Origin: an uncultured Lachnospiraceae bacterium
GTDB lineage: Bacteria; Bacillota; Clostridia; Lachnospirales; Lachnospiraceae
NCBI GenBank assembly: GCA_910587635.1
Contig: CAJUNB010000018.1
Coordinates: 186,001 to 250,000, forward strand
DNA length: 64,000 nucleotides
Reading direction: 5' to 3'
The notes beneath the pieces are model-generated. The model searched no databases. It was not told the origin of the DNA and was given only the letters and a program-made list of their open reading frames with translations. Positions within the stretch are counted from its first letter, which is position 1, and each line of letters begins with the position of its first letter. This document shows positions 18,646 through 26,305 of the stretch, piece by piece. The translations under genes were made by a program, and so were the position numbers.

Positions 18646-18867
18646 TTAATCTTCAACGGGGGTTTTGTTGTCCGTCAGTCCAACGATATATTCCATACTT
18701 ACATGATAATACTGTGCCAGACGAATGAGATGGCGAACCGGCAGCTCACTGGCGCCCCGCTCATAACGGGCGTACATAGTCTGTGAGGTTCCTAAAAGGT
18801 CTGCTATATTTTGCTGTGTTTTATCATGGTCCTCACGTAGATCCCGTATCCTGAGCTTATAATTCAT
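18646..18867 (-). CDS. XRE-family helix-turn-helix regulator
   Basis: 73 residues, only a Cro/C1-type DNA-binding domain: LREDHDKTQQNIADLLGTSQTMYARYERGASELPVRHLIRLAQYYHVSMEYIVGL. No effector domain. A perfect 18-base palindrome lies about 55 bases upstream and may be its own operator. The gene stands alone between the MATE and MerR genes, and its targets are unknown. Confidence 0.85.
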   Translation of the reverse strand: MNYKLRIRDLREDHDKTQQNIADLLGTSQTMYARYERGASELPVRHLIRLAQYYHVSMEYIVGLTDNKTPVED

Positions 18868-18921
18868 TCTCTATCACCTGTCAGGATAAATGTAGCATAG
18901 AAAAATTGACAGATAATGAAT

Positions 18922-18939
18922 TAGTAAACATGTTTACTA
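18922..18939. promoter_or_regulatory. Perfect palindrome TAGTAAACATGTTTACTA
   Basis: 18-base perfect palindrome upstream of the XRE gene, typical in size and symmetry for an XRE-dimer operator. The match of regulator to site is inferred from proximity. Confidence 0.55.
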
Positions 18940-18986
18940 GGAAAATATTCAACCTTACTGACAGAAATGGTCAAACAAAGGTTTTA

Positions 18987-19967
18987 TCATAAATTCTGGA
19001 ATAGCTGAAGTTCCAGAGTATTGTTTCCCTGTTTCAGGGAATCATCTATAATGTCGCTTTCAATAACGAGAAAAGGTTTCCCTGAGAGCTGAAAAATATC
19101 TCGAAGACGGGCGGAATCTGTAATCTGATGTTCGCATCCCTGCCTGCAAAAATAGGTCCCTTCCGGCAGGATGTGGAGGCGGTTGTCTGTACAGTCGGCA
19201 TAATTTTCCACCTGAATAAAAATATATTTGTTGACAGACCCGTTTTCATCATAGCGGTACATAATACCGGAAGGATAACTGGCTGTCATGCCGAGAAGCT
19301 GGGCCAACATGAAGAGACGAAGTATTCTCTGACTGTAATTTTCAAGGGCATCTTCCGTGAAAGGAGCCGTAAGGACTGCTCTGCTGGCAATATTACGTTG
19401 ATAGAACTCTTCTTTTTCTTCTTGAGGCTCTTCTGAAAGTTCCTGACTGGAAAGGGCATCAGGAGCATCTGTAGAGTCAGAAGCTGAAGAAAATGCCACA
19501 GTGCCGGAAGACTTTTCTTTGTTATCAGAGACGGTTTCACTGCTGTCAAGAGCAGTATTGCCATCGGAAGTGTCAGCCGTAACATCAGAAATGACGACCG
19601 ACTGTTCTCGGACAGGCACAGACTTGCCGTCCAGGGACTGAAGAGCGGCCTGAACCCCTGCCAGGCGTTTCCTGATATCCAGAATCTTCTGTTCTGCCAG
19701 GAGCTTACCGTCGTATAGAAGTCCCTGTAGATTGAAATTTCCGTGTCCATCCCCGTATTTTTCAAAATCCCGCAATGGGATTCCCAGTTCGATACACAGA
19801 CTGATAGCGTCCAGAAGATAGAGCTGATCTTCCGTATAGTATCGATAGTTCGTTTTTTTATTAATAAATGCGGGGCGTAAAACCCCGATCCGATCATAGT
19901 ATCGGAGTGATTTGATACTGACTCCTTTTCTTTTGGCAACAGTGCCGATAGACAGATAGCCTTTCAT
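18987..19967 (-). CDS. MerR-family regulator with a Ser/Asp-rich linker and C-terminal effector domain
   Basis: 326 residues. The N-terminal MerR winged helix is clear (YLSIGTVAKRKGVSIKSLRY, then YRYYTEDQLYLLDAI). After the dimer helix an acidic, Ser/Thr/Asp-rich stretch (about residues 125-190) with no predicted fold separates it from a C-terminal domain resembling GyrI/BmrR-type effector binding (ILPEGTYFCRQGCEHQ). The family usually runs 260-280 residues, so the linker is extra. Possible role: drug-responsive activator of its divergent neighbour. Confidence 0.8.
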   Translation of the reverse strand: MKGYLSIGTVAKRKGVSIKSLRYYDRIGVLRPAFINKKTNYRYYTEDQLYLLDAISLCIELGIPLRDFEKYGDGHGNFNLQGLLYDGKLLAEQKILDIRKRLAGVQAALQSLDGKSVPVREQSVVISDVTADTSDGNTALDSSETVSDNKEKSSGTVAFSSASDSTDAPDALSSQELSEEPQEEKEEFYQRNIASRAVLTAPFTEDALENYSQRILRLFMLAQLLGMTASYPSGIMYRYDENGSVNKYIFIQVENYADCTDNRLHILPEGTYFCRQGCEHQITDSARLRDIFQLSGKPFLVIESDIIDDSLKQGNNTLELQLFQNL

Positions 19968-20018
19968 AGACCCTCCTGTAAACTCTATGTGACAACTCTA
20001 CCCTCATGAAACGGTTTT

Positions 20019-20051
20019 AGTATAGCATATCTGGAAAAGTTGTGCTATACT
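20019..20051. promoter_or_regulatory. Divergent overlapping promoters between MerR and the 20.1 kb gene
   Basis: AGTATAGCA (20019-20027) and TGCTATACT (20043-20051) are perfect 9-base inverted repeats. Each arm is an extended -10 element (TGCTATACT), one for each strand. This gives face-to-face promoters at which the MerR protein could act on both genes. Confidence 0.5.
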
Positions 20052-20128
20052 TTTTATGGTGCAGATGCGGTTCTTTTTATATCGCAGAAGTGTGCGAAGC
20101 GCATTTTTGATGTAATGGAGTGTGGGAG

Positions 20129-20518
20129 ATGTCTGGTATTTTATATGATGCGAGAAAGATCAAAGCATATGAGGCTCTTTTAGAGCTGTGTGAGCTGGCA
20201 GGAGAGACACAGGGCTGGGGCGATGCTCTCTGGGAGGAACTGTTACACGATGAGGAACTGATGGAGGAAATGGTCTATTATCTGGAGCACCATAATCTTT
20301 TGGGGAAAGCTTCCTGTGAAGGCTATACGCTGATAGATCTTTTCGTCTGGGAAATGGACATTTACAACCTGATTGCCGACTCAGGAAAAAATACGGCGAG
20401 CTGCAACAAAGAAACGATGGTACTGCGGGCATTCCGTACGATGACAGAGATGAAAAAGGACCCGATACATTATAAGAAACGTCTGTCGGAAGGATTTGGA
20501 ATGGATAAATATTTGTAA
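20129..20518 (+). CDS. Uncharacterised small acidic protein
   Basis: 129 residues, no recognised family. Mostly helical and acidic in the first half (EALLELCELAGETQGWGDALWEE), ending GFGMDKYL. GGAG at 20117-20120 is 8 bases before ATG 20129; a GTG at 20120 is in frame but overlaps it. The gene heads a short plus-strand run with the DUF1700 and acetyltransferase genes, 11 bases before the next start. Confidence 0.7.
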   Translation: MSGILYDARKIKAYEALLELCELAGETQGWGDALWEELLHDEELMEEMVYYLEHHNLLGKASCEGYTLIDLFVWEMDIYNLIADSGKNTASCNKETMVLRAFRTMTEMKKDPIHYKKRLSEGFGMDKYL

Positions 20519-20529
20519 GGAGTCAGAGG

Positions 20530-20949
20530 ATGACAAGGTTTGAATTTACAATAAAGCTGCGTAAGGCACTTTCCGGCAGAGTAAATCATGTTATCGTAAA
20601 CGATAATGTGGCATATTATGAAAATTATATTGACGCGGAGATGAAGAAGGGGCGGAAGGAAAAAGAAATACTGGAAGAACTGGGAGATCCCAGGCTGATC
20701 GCCAAAACAATTATCGATACCGCGAAAGAAAGCGACAGAGATTCTGCCAATGAAAAAGAAGGAACGTTTTCAGACAGATTTTTTGGCGGCAGATTTGCCC
20801 GGCTTCCTTCCTGGCTGTTTTGGATTGTATTTCTTCTTATTTTTATAATTATTTTCAAATTGGTAGGTATTATGTTGGGGGTGTTGCTGCCGCTCCTCCT
20901 TCCGGTGCTGCTTGTTTATTATCTCGTACGGTATTTCCGGAAAAGGTGA
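20530..20949 (+). CDS. DUF1700-family membrane protein
   Basis: 139 residues. The N-terminal half matches DUF1700 (FEFTIKLRKALSG, YYENYIDAEMKKGRKEKEIL, LGDPRLIAKTIIDTAK). A C-terminal membrane hairpin follows (about residues 95-135, WLFWIVFLLIFIIIFKLVGIM, then LPLLLPVLLVYYLV). DUF1700 genes usually sit beside a PadR regulator; none is present here. Function unknown, possibly membrane stress signalling. Confidence 0.82.
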   Translation: MTRFEFTIKLRKALSGRVNHVIVNDNVAYYENYIDAEMKKGRKEKEILEELGDPRLIAKTIIDTAKESDRDSANEKEGTFSDRFFGGRFARLPSWLFWIVFLLIFIIIFKLVGIMLGVLLPLLLPVLLVYYLVRYFRKR

Positions 20950-20954
20950 GAAAA

Positions 20955-21446
20955 ATGGATATTGTGATAAGAGCTTATGAAGAAAAGGATTTGCCTGAGA
21001 TGATCGGGATTTGGAATGAAGTGGTAGAGGAGGGGATTGCCTTCCCTCAGGAAGAGCCGCTGGATAAAAGAGCGGGGAGATCGTTTTTCGCCTCTCAGAC
21101 TTATTGCGGGGTTGCGGAAGAGACCGGTAACGGCAGTATTTTCGGATTGTATATTCTGCATCCCAACAATGTGGGACGATGTGGGCATATATGCAATGCA
21201 AGTTATGCGGTCAGCTCAAAACGAAGGGGGATGCATATTGGCGAAAGACTGGTGTTGGACTGCCTTGTCCAGGGGAAAAAGCACGGGTTCGGGGTACTGC
21301 AGTTCAATGCTGTCGTTTCTACTAATATTCATGCAAGGCATCTTTATGAGCGGCTTGGTTTTGTCCAGTTGGGAACGATTCCGAAAGGATTTCGGAAAAA
21401 GGACGGACAGTATGAAGACATATGTCCGTACTATCATGAACTGTAG
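20955..21446 (+). CDS. GNAT-family N-acetyltransferase
   Basis: 163 residues. IRAYEEKDLPEMIGIWNEVVEEG begins the fold. The acetyl-CoA-binding motif A region reads YAVSSKRRGMHIGERLVLDC, and motif B is HARHLYERLGFVQLGTIPKGFR. It acetylates an amine substrate that is not identifiable. The start is 6 bases after the DUF1700 stop with AGGTGAG upstream, so it is co-transcribed. Confidence 0.88.
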   Translation: MDIVIRAYEEKDLPEMIGIWNEVVEEGIAFPQEEPLDKRAGRSFFASQTYCGVAEETGNGSIFGLYILHPNNVGRCGHICNASYAVSSKRRGMHIGERLVLDCLVQGKKHGFGVLQFNAVVSTNIHARHLYERLGFVQLGTIPKGFRKKDGQYEDICPYYHEL

Positions 21447-21490
21447 CAGAGGCTCTATTATATATTCCACTATTTTCCATTTTTGGTATT

Positions 21491-21519
21491 GCATATTTTT
21501 TAATTTCTCACACATACTA
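21491..21519 (+). promoter_or_regulatory. Sigma-G-like forespore promoter
   Basis: GCATA (21491-21495), a 17-base spacer and CATACTA (21513-21519). This fits the sigma-G consensus (-35 GHATR, -10 CATXHTA, 17-18 base spacing) base for base. It is 36 bases before the start codon of the Asn-rich small protein. Confidence 0.6.
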
Positions 21520-21554
21520 TCAGCGTAACCAATATGATTCAGGAGGAATGCAAT

Positions 21555-21707
21555 ATGTCTAAAAATGATTACAACCAGAATGAAAAGCAGAACTATCAGA
21601 ACGGAACAAATCAGTCTCAGGATAAGTCAAACAATTGTTCTAACAGCACAAACAGCACGAACAACAGCCAGAAAAACAGCCAGAACAGCCAGAAGAACAA
21701 CTACTAA
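21555..21707 (+). CDS. Asn/Gln/Ser-rich 50-residue small protein, probable spore protein
   Basis: An AGGAGG at 21541-21546 sits 8 bases before ATG 21555. About two thirds of the 50 residues are Asn, Gln or Ser, in repeats such as NSTNSTNNSQK and NSQNSQKNNY. It has no hydrophobic core. The composition resembles gamma-type small acid-soluble spore proteins, but their conserved repeat is not seen. With the sigma-G-like promoter and a following hairpin it is a real, independent gene. Forespore location is inferred. Confidence 0.65.
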   Translation: MSKNDYNQNEKQNYQNGTNQSQDKSNNCSNSTNSTNNSQKNSQNSQKNNY

Positions 21708-21713
21708 GTATAG

Positions 21714-21729
21714 CCCGGCATATGCCGGG
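21714..21729 (+). terminator. Hairpin after the Asn-rich small gene
   Basis: CCCGGC, a 4-base loop and GCCGGG, 7 bases after the stop codon. The downstream tract is only moderately T-rich. Confidence 0.5.
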
Positions 21730-21898
21730 GTACATATCTTTATGTGCAGACGTAATTCCATTCATACATGGAATATAAGAGCCCGTCCGATATTTATGTA
21801 ACGGAGCATGTAAACATGCCTTTATTATAAATGTCGTCCGGGATTTTTTTCGTAAATAATGTTTGACACTTCCCCCTTTTGGACTTTAAAATACACAT

Positions 21899-23053
21899 AT
21901 GAGAAAATTTGAACTGATCGTGCCCTGCCATTTTGGGCTTGAGGCACCATTGAAAAGAGAAATAACAGACTTGGGATATGATATTACATCGGTGGAGAAC
22001 GGGCGTGTTACGTTCTTTGGAGATGAAGAAGGCTGCGTTCGGGCAAATATGTTTCTGCGGACGGCAGAGAGGGTTTTGATTAAGATTGGCAGCTTTCATG
22101 CGGAGACGTATGAGGAACTGTTTCAGGGAATCAGGGCATTGCCTTGGGAAGAGTATATTCCGAAGGATGGAAAATTCTGGGTGACAAAGGCGGCCAGTGT
22201 AAAAAGTGCTCTTTTCAGTCCTTCCGATATCCAGTCCATTGTAAAAAAGGCGATGGTAGAGAGACTCCGGGATATCTATCATATCAACTGGTTTGAGGAG
22301 GACGGTGCACCGTTTCCCGTCCGTGTCTTTTTGCTGAAAGACGAAGTTACAGTGGGGCTGGATACGACGGGAGAGTCTCTGCATAAGCGGGGATACCGGA
22401 AGCTGACGGCCAAGGCGCCTATTGCGGAAAATCTGGCAGCGGCGCTGATTATGCTGACTCCGTGGAAAGGAGATAGAATACTGGTAGATCCTTTCTGTGG
22501 CAGTGGAACGATACCGATTGAAGCGGCGATGATGGCAGCGAATATAGCACCGGGTATGAACCGGCGCTTTACAGCGCAGCAGTGGGAACATGTCGTAGGA
22601 ACGGAAAACTGGCAGGATGCGTTGGAAGAGGCCCGGGAACAGATTGATTATGGCCTGGAAACCGATATCCAGGGATATGATATTGATGATGAAATGGTGA
22701 CGATTGCCAGAGCCAATGCGAAACTGGCAGGCGTGGAAGGGATGATTCATTTTCAGAAACGGGACGTAGCAGATTTGAGTCACCCAAAGAAATATGGATT
22801 TCTGATTACGAATCCCCCTTATGGTGAACGGCTGGAGGAAAAAGCGTTACCGGGGCTCTACCGGATGCTGGGGGAACGATATGGAAGGCTGGATGCCTGG
22901 TCTCTCTACGTGATTACTTCCTATGAGAGAGCAGAAGCAGAAATCGGAAGGAAAGCAGATAAGAACCGGAAAATTTATAACGGTATGAAAAAGACTTATT
23001 ACTATCAGTTTCTGGGTCCCAGGCCAACGGGAAAAAACAGGCGGGAGAAATAA
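21899..23053 (+). CDS. THUMP-domain class I SAM-dependent RNA methyltransferase (RlmL/YpsC type)
   Basis: 384 residues. An N-terminal ferredoxin-like/THUMP region (about 1-165) is followed by a Rossmann methyltransferase with PFCGSGTIPIEAAMMA (SAM site) and the catalytic motif TNPPYGERL. The family methylates N2 of a guanine in 23S rRNA (G2445 in E. coli RlmL). The sequence lacks the extra C-terminal RlmK domain of E. coli, as expected for Firmicutes YpsC. Its stop overlaps the start of the next gene by one base. Confidence 0.9.
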   Translation: MRKFELIVPCHFGLEAPLKREITDLGYDITSVENGRVTFFGDEEGCVRANMFLRTAERVLIKIGSFHAETYEELFQGIRALPWEEYIPKDGKFWVTKAASVKSALFSPSDIQSIVKKAMVERLRDIYHINWFEEDGAPFPVRVFLLKDEVTVGLDTTGESLHKRGYRKLTAKAPIAENLAAALIMLTPWKGDRILVDPFCGSGTIPIEAAMMAANIAPGMNRRFTAQQWEHVVGTENWQDALEEAREQIDYGLETDIQGYDIDDEMVTIARANAKLAGVEGMIHFQKRDVADLSHPKKYGFLITNPPYGERLEEKALPGLYRMLGERYGRLDAWSLYVITSYERAEAEIGRKADKNRKIYNGMKKTYYYQFLGPRPTGKNRREK

Positions 23054-24102
23054 TGCAGGAAAAATTGTGGAAGGTGATGCTTGTATACAGTATTTTATTT
23101 TCTGCGGCTGCGATGTATGTCATGCTCTATTTTTCGGCTACAAAGACGATAGTCATAGCAGAGGAAACGACGCCGGGGCATATAGAAAGCGAAGTACAGG
23201 GGGATAAGATGATAGAAAGCCCTCTGTTTTTTCGGGAAGAAGGCGCAGAGGAAGGAATCAGAGTTCCTCTTCCTCCAGAAATACGGGCCGATGATATTGT
23301 CATAGAAAACCGGTATATAGAGCACGGTATTTATATTATATTGACAGGGTCATATCGGGATTTTTATGTAAACAATGTCTTGATCGGGAAAGATCCGAAA
23401 GTCATCGGGGGGACCGTAGGAGAAGAGGCAGGTGTGACAAGGCTGCAACTGCAGTTGACAGAGCCTTGTGAACAGGAATATATATTCGAGAACGGGATGT
23501 TGTACCTGACTTTTACATCTCCTGGTAATCTGTATGATAAGATACTTGTACTGGACATTACTGGCGGCAGTGGTGCGGGAAATGGAAAAGGCGATGTATT
23601 GGAGGCGGATATTATCCTGGAACTGTCTGAGAAGATCACAGAGAAACTGAAAGATTCGGATATCCATGTCTATTGTACAAGGACAGATGACAGAGAAGTA
23701 ACAGAGGAAGAAAAAATTAAGTTTGTAAATGATTTACAGGCGGATATGCTTATCAGTATCCGAACGGTGGCAAAAGAAAACAGTGACAGTGTAGCAGGGA
23801 TACAGGCCGTTTATAACAGGACTTATTTTATACCTTATTTTGGAAATACGGAATTGGCGGATATGCTTGTGCGCTATGCCTGTGTGACTTCCGGGTGTGT
23901 GGCAAACGGTTTGTACGAAGCGGAGAGTGATGATATCTTATTACAGCGTATGCAGATACCTGCAGCAGCGATTGTAGTTGACTGTTTGACAAATAAAAAA
24001 GAAGTGCAGCTGCTTTCTTCCGAAGAACATAAGGAAAAACTGGCAGAAGGGATTGCAGAGGGAATTGTAGCTGCATTTGCAGAGAAAGACAAAAGCCATT
24101 AG
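23053..24102 (+). CDS. Membrane-anchored amidase_3-fold protein lacking zinc ligands
   Basis: 349 residues. An N-terminal membrane anchor (about 8-28) is followed by an AMIN-like beta region (about 70-160) and an N-acetylmuramoyl-L-alanine amidase fold (about 163-345). Family landmarks are aligned but changed: the D-x-GHGG zinc-His site reads DITGG (168-172), and SIHAN reads SIRTV (235-239), so both His ligands are gone. Glu184 remains, but the C-terminal catalytic Glu region reads VVDCLTNKKE. It is probably a non-catalytic, envelope-located binding or regulatory protein. It overlaps the methyltransferase stop and lies 9 bases before rdgB. Confidence 0.75.
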   Translation: MQEKLWKVMLVYSILFSAAAMYVMLYFSATKTIVIAEETTPGHIESEVQGDKMIESPLFFREEGAEEGIRVPLPPEIRADDIVIENRYIEHGIYIILTGSYRDFYVNNVLIGKDPKVIGGTVGEEAGVTRLQLQLTEPCEQEYIFENGMLYLTFTSPGNLYDKILVLDITGGSGAGNGKGDVLEADIILELSEKITEKLKDSDIHVYCTRTDDREVTEEEKIKFVNDLQADMLISIRTVAKENSDSVAGIQAVYNRTYFIPYFGNTELADMLVRYACVTSGCVANGLYEAESDDILLQRMQIPAAAIVVDCLTNKKEVQLLSSEEHKEKLAEGIAEGIVAAFAEKDKSH

Positions 24103-24111
24103 GAGATAAAG

Positions 24112-24726
24112 ATGAAAGAGAAAGTGATCTTTGCCACAGGCAATGAAGATAAAATGAAAGAAATACGAATGATACTTGCCGATGTAGATGTGGAAGTCCT
24201 CTCTTTAAAAGAGGCTGGTATTGTTTTGGAAGTGGAAGAGAACGGGGCATCTTTTGGGGAAAATGCCATGATAAAAGCAAGAGCCTGTGCGAAACAGACA
24301 GACAAGGCAGTGTTAGCAGATGATTCGGGTCTTGTGATCGATTATCTGAACGGAGAACCTGGTATACATTCTGCCAGATATATGGGTACTGATACTTCTT
24401 ATCGTATAAAAAATCAAAATCTGATAGAGCGGCTGGATGGAGTTTCGGAGGAAAAGAGAACGGCCAGGTTTGTCTGTGCCATTGCTGCGGTACTTCCGGG
24501 GGGAACAGAACTGCTCGTGGAAGGAGCGATGGAAGGCAGAATTGGATATGAGGAGAAAGGGGACAACGGATTTGGATATGATCCGATCTTTTATGTGCCG
24601 GAATACGGCTGTACCAGTGCGCAGATGGACCCAGAGCAGAAAAATGCGGCGAGCCACAGAGGAAGGGCGTTGGAAAAGATGAAAGATAGAATGATTTCTC
24701 TCGGTGTCTGGAAGAGTGTCAGATAG
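24112..24726 (+). CDS. rdgB: XTP/dITP (non-canonical purine NTP) pyrophosphatase
   Basis: 204 residues, the family length. FATGNEDKMKEI at the N-terminus, LADDSGLVIDYLNGEPGIHSARY with the metal-binding Asp, GFGYDPIFY and SHRGRALEKM match RdgB/HAM1. It hydrolyses dITP, XTP and similar nucleotides to monophosphates, keeping them out of DNA. Preceded by AGGAG, in an operon with the amidase-like and phosphoesterase genes. Confidence 0.95.
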   Translation: MKEKVIFATGNEDKMKEIRMILADVDVEVLSLKEAGIVLEVEENGASFGENAMIKARACAKQTDKAVLADDSGLVIDYLNGEPGIHSARYMGTDTSYRIKNQNLIERLDGVSEEKRTARFVCAIAAVLPGGTELLVEGAMEGRIGYEEKGDNGFGYDPIFYVPEYGCTSAQMDPEQKNAASHRGRALEKMKDRMISLGVWKSVR

Positions 24727-24762
24727 CGGCAGGGCAGTTTGGCTGTGATGGGTGGATATGGA

Positions 24763-25284
24763 ATGAAGATAATGATAATAAGTGATACACATGGGAAACA
24801 TGAAAATTTCATTGAGCTGATGGAACAAACAGACCGGCCGGATATGGTAATCCACTGTGGGGATGTGGAAGGGGGAGAATATGTTATCAGTGAATGTGCG
24901 GGCTGCCCGGTAGAGATGGTAGCCGGTAACAATGATTTTTTCAGTATGCTTCCGAGGGAGAGGGAATTTTACATCGGGGATTATAAAGTGTGGCTGACGC
25001 ACGGACATTCCTATCATGTGTCGATGGAGAACACGACGATTAAAAGAGAAGCCGTAGCAAAAGAAGTGGATATTGTCATTTATGGACATACCCACAGACC
25101 TGTGATAGAGAAGGAGAAAGAGATCATTGCCATCAATCCGGGGAGCCTCTCTTATCCAAGGCAGGAAGGACGCAGGCCGTCCTATGTGATGATGGAGTTA
25201 GATCAGAATGGAAAAGCACATTTTACTCTGCATTTCCTGCATCAGGAATCGGTGAATGCGGGGAAGGTGATAAGGGATAAGTGA
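24763..25284 (+). CDS. YfcE/MJ0936-type metallophosphoesterase
   Basis: 173 residues from ATG 24763. IISDTHG (DxH), HCGDVEG (GD), GNNDFF (GNxD), LTHGHSY (GH) and YGHTHRP (GHTH) make up a complete dinuclear metal centre. It is a small cytoplasmic phosphodiesterase of uncertain natural substrate and commonly follows rdgB in clostridia. The open frame extends upstream to TTG 24739, but the conserved fold begins at this Met. Confidence 0.9.
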   Translation: MKIMIISDTHGKHENFIELMEQTDRPDMVIHCGDVEGGEYVISECAGCPVEMVAGNNDFFSMLPREREFYIGDYKVWLTHGHSYHVSMENTTIKREAVAKEVDIVIYGHTHRPVIEKEKEIIAINPGSLSYPRQEGRRPSYVMMELDQNGKAHFTLHFLHQESVNAGKVIRDK

Positions 25285-25334
25285 AGAAGGTGAAAGATTA
25301 CAGGACGGGAGAAGACACAGAAGCAGAAAAACGG

Positions 25335-25363
25335 TTGACATTAGATATGGCATATTATATAAT
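25335..25363 (+). promoter_or_regulatory. Promoter of tRNA-Pro
   Basis: TTGACA (25335-25340), a 17-base spacer and TATAAT (25358-25363), a consensus promoter about 50 bases before the tRNA. Confidence 0.8.
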
Positions 25364-25416
25364 ATATTTCGCGTCATAAAGTGATATGGCTTCAGGTAAT
25401 ATAAATAAGCATAATA

Positions 25417-25491
25417 CGGGGTGTGGCTCAGCTTGGCTAGAGCGCCTGGTTTGGGACCAGGAGGTCGCAGGTTCGAATCCTGTCACCCCGA
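25417..25491 (+). tRNA. tRNA-Pro (TGG)
   Basis: 75-base cloverleaf. The acceptor stem CGGGGTG pairs with CACCCCG, and a D-arm GCTC/GAGC, an anticodon stem CCTGG/CCAGG with loop TTTGGGA (anticodon TGG) and a T-arm with TTCGAAT are present. CCA is not encoded. Confidence 0.96.
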
Positions 25492-25495
25492 TGGT

Positions 25496-25523
25496 AAAAC
25501 CCTTGATTTTTCAAGGGTTTTTA
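25496..25523 (+). terminator. Terminator of tRNA-Pro
   Basis: AAAACCCTTGA (25496-25506) and TCAAGGGTTTT (25511-25521), then more T. A perfect 11-base stem with a 4-base loop. Confidence 0.85.
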
Positions 25524-25528
25524 TTTAT

Positions 25529-25600
25529 GCGCAGCCCGCGGAGAAGCGTATTGCACTGAAGTGCACCGTTTGCGCTCGGCGAATTGCGTGTGCACGATTC
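25529..25600. repeat. GC-rich REP-like element with CAGCCCGCG
   Basis: A GC-rich, non-coding block between the tRNA terminator and the convergent MGMT gene. It holds several short dyads, such as GTGCAC repeated at 25561 and 25590. Its CAGCCCGCG and ATCGTGC words (one on each strand) recur in the element at 38555-38709, suggesting a dispersed repeat family. Confidence 0.35.
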
Positions 25601-25624
25601 TTTTTTGATTTAGGCATATCTATA

Positions 25625-26149
25625 TTAAGTAGATTCCCGGCACAAATAATTTTTCATATCTGCCTTTTCCAAGTTCAGCAGTTTTGCTTTTTTGTCGATA
25701 CCACCGGCATATCCGGTCAGACTTCCGTCTGTTCCCACAACTCTGTGGCACGGAATGAGAATAGAAATTTTATTATGTCCTACAGCGCCTCCTACAGCCT
25801 GCGGGGACATATGGGGCAGCCCCTGTTTTTCTGCAACAATTTTTGCGATTTCTCCATAGGTCATGGTTTTGCCGTAGGGAATGTTCCGCAAAATTTCCCA
25901 TACGGCTATCTGAAAGGGAGAACCGATCATATGGAGCGGTGGCATAAAATCCGGCTCTTTTCCGCTAAAATATATGGTAAGCCAGTGTTTTACATCTTCG
26001 AAAACAGGGAGCTCTTTTTCTTCATGCTTCGGATCAAGATGATGGGCATAATATTTTTGACCGTCAAACCAGAGCCCTGTCAATCCTGCCTGGTCTGCCG
26101 CGAGGAGGATGTTTCCGATTGGTGAATCATAATGGCTGATATATTGCAT
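25625..26149 (-). CDS. ogt: Methylated-DNA--protein-cysteine S-methyltransferase
   Basis: 174 residues. The active-site motif PCHRV lies in ISILIPCHRVVGTDGSLTGYAGG, and the DNA-binding helix region is IPYGKTMTYGEIAKIV. It transfers methyl groups from O6-methylguanine to its own Cys, a suicide repair reaction. The N-terminal domain is short, as in Ogt/MGT, and no Ada domain is present. A stand-alone gene on the minus strand. Confidence 0.95.
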   Translation of the reverse strand: MQYISHYDSPIGNILLAADQAGLTGLWFDGQKYYAHHLDPKHEEKELPVFEDVKHWLTIYFSGKEPDFMPPLHMIGSPFQIAVWEILRNIPYGKTMTYGEIAKIVAEKQGLPHMSPQAVGGAVGHNKISILIPCHRVVGTDGSLTGYAGGIDKKAKLLNLEKADMKNYLCREST

Positions 26150-26305
26150 ATCTGCCTCCTGTATCTAAAAATTATTTTCTGGTTTGTTCCCTTTGTTCAT
26201 TGAGAAGTATTATAATTTTATCATGAAAAAGAGAAAAATAATAGATGAGGAGAGATGATAGCTGTAGTTATATTTTGTTGTTTTAGTATCTTAGAATTTA
26301 TTAAA

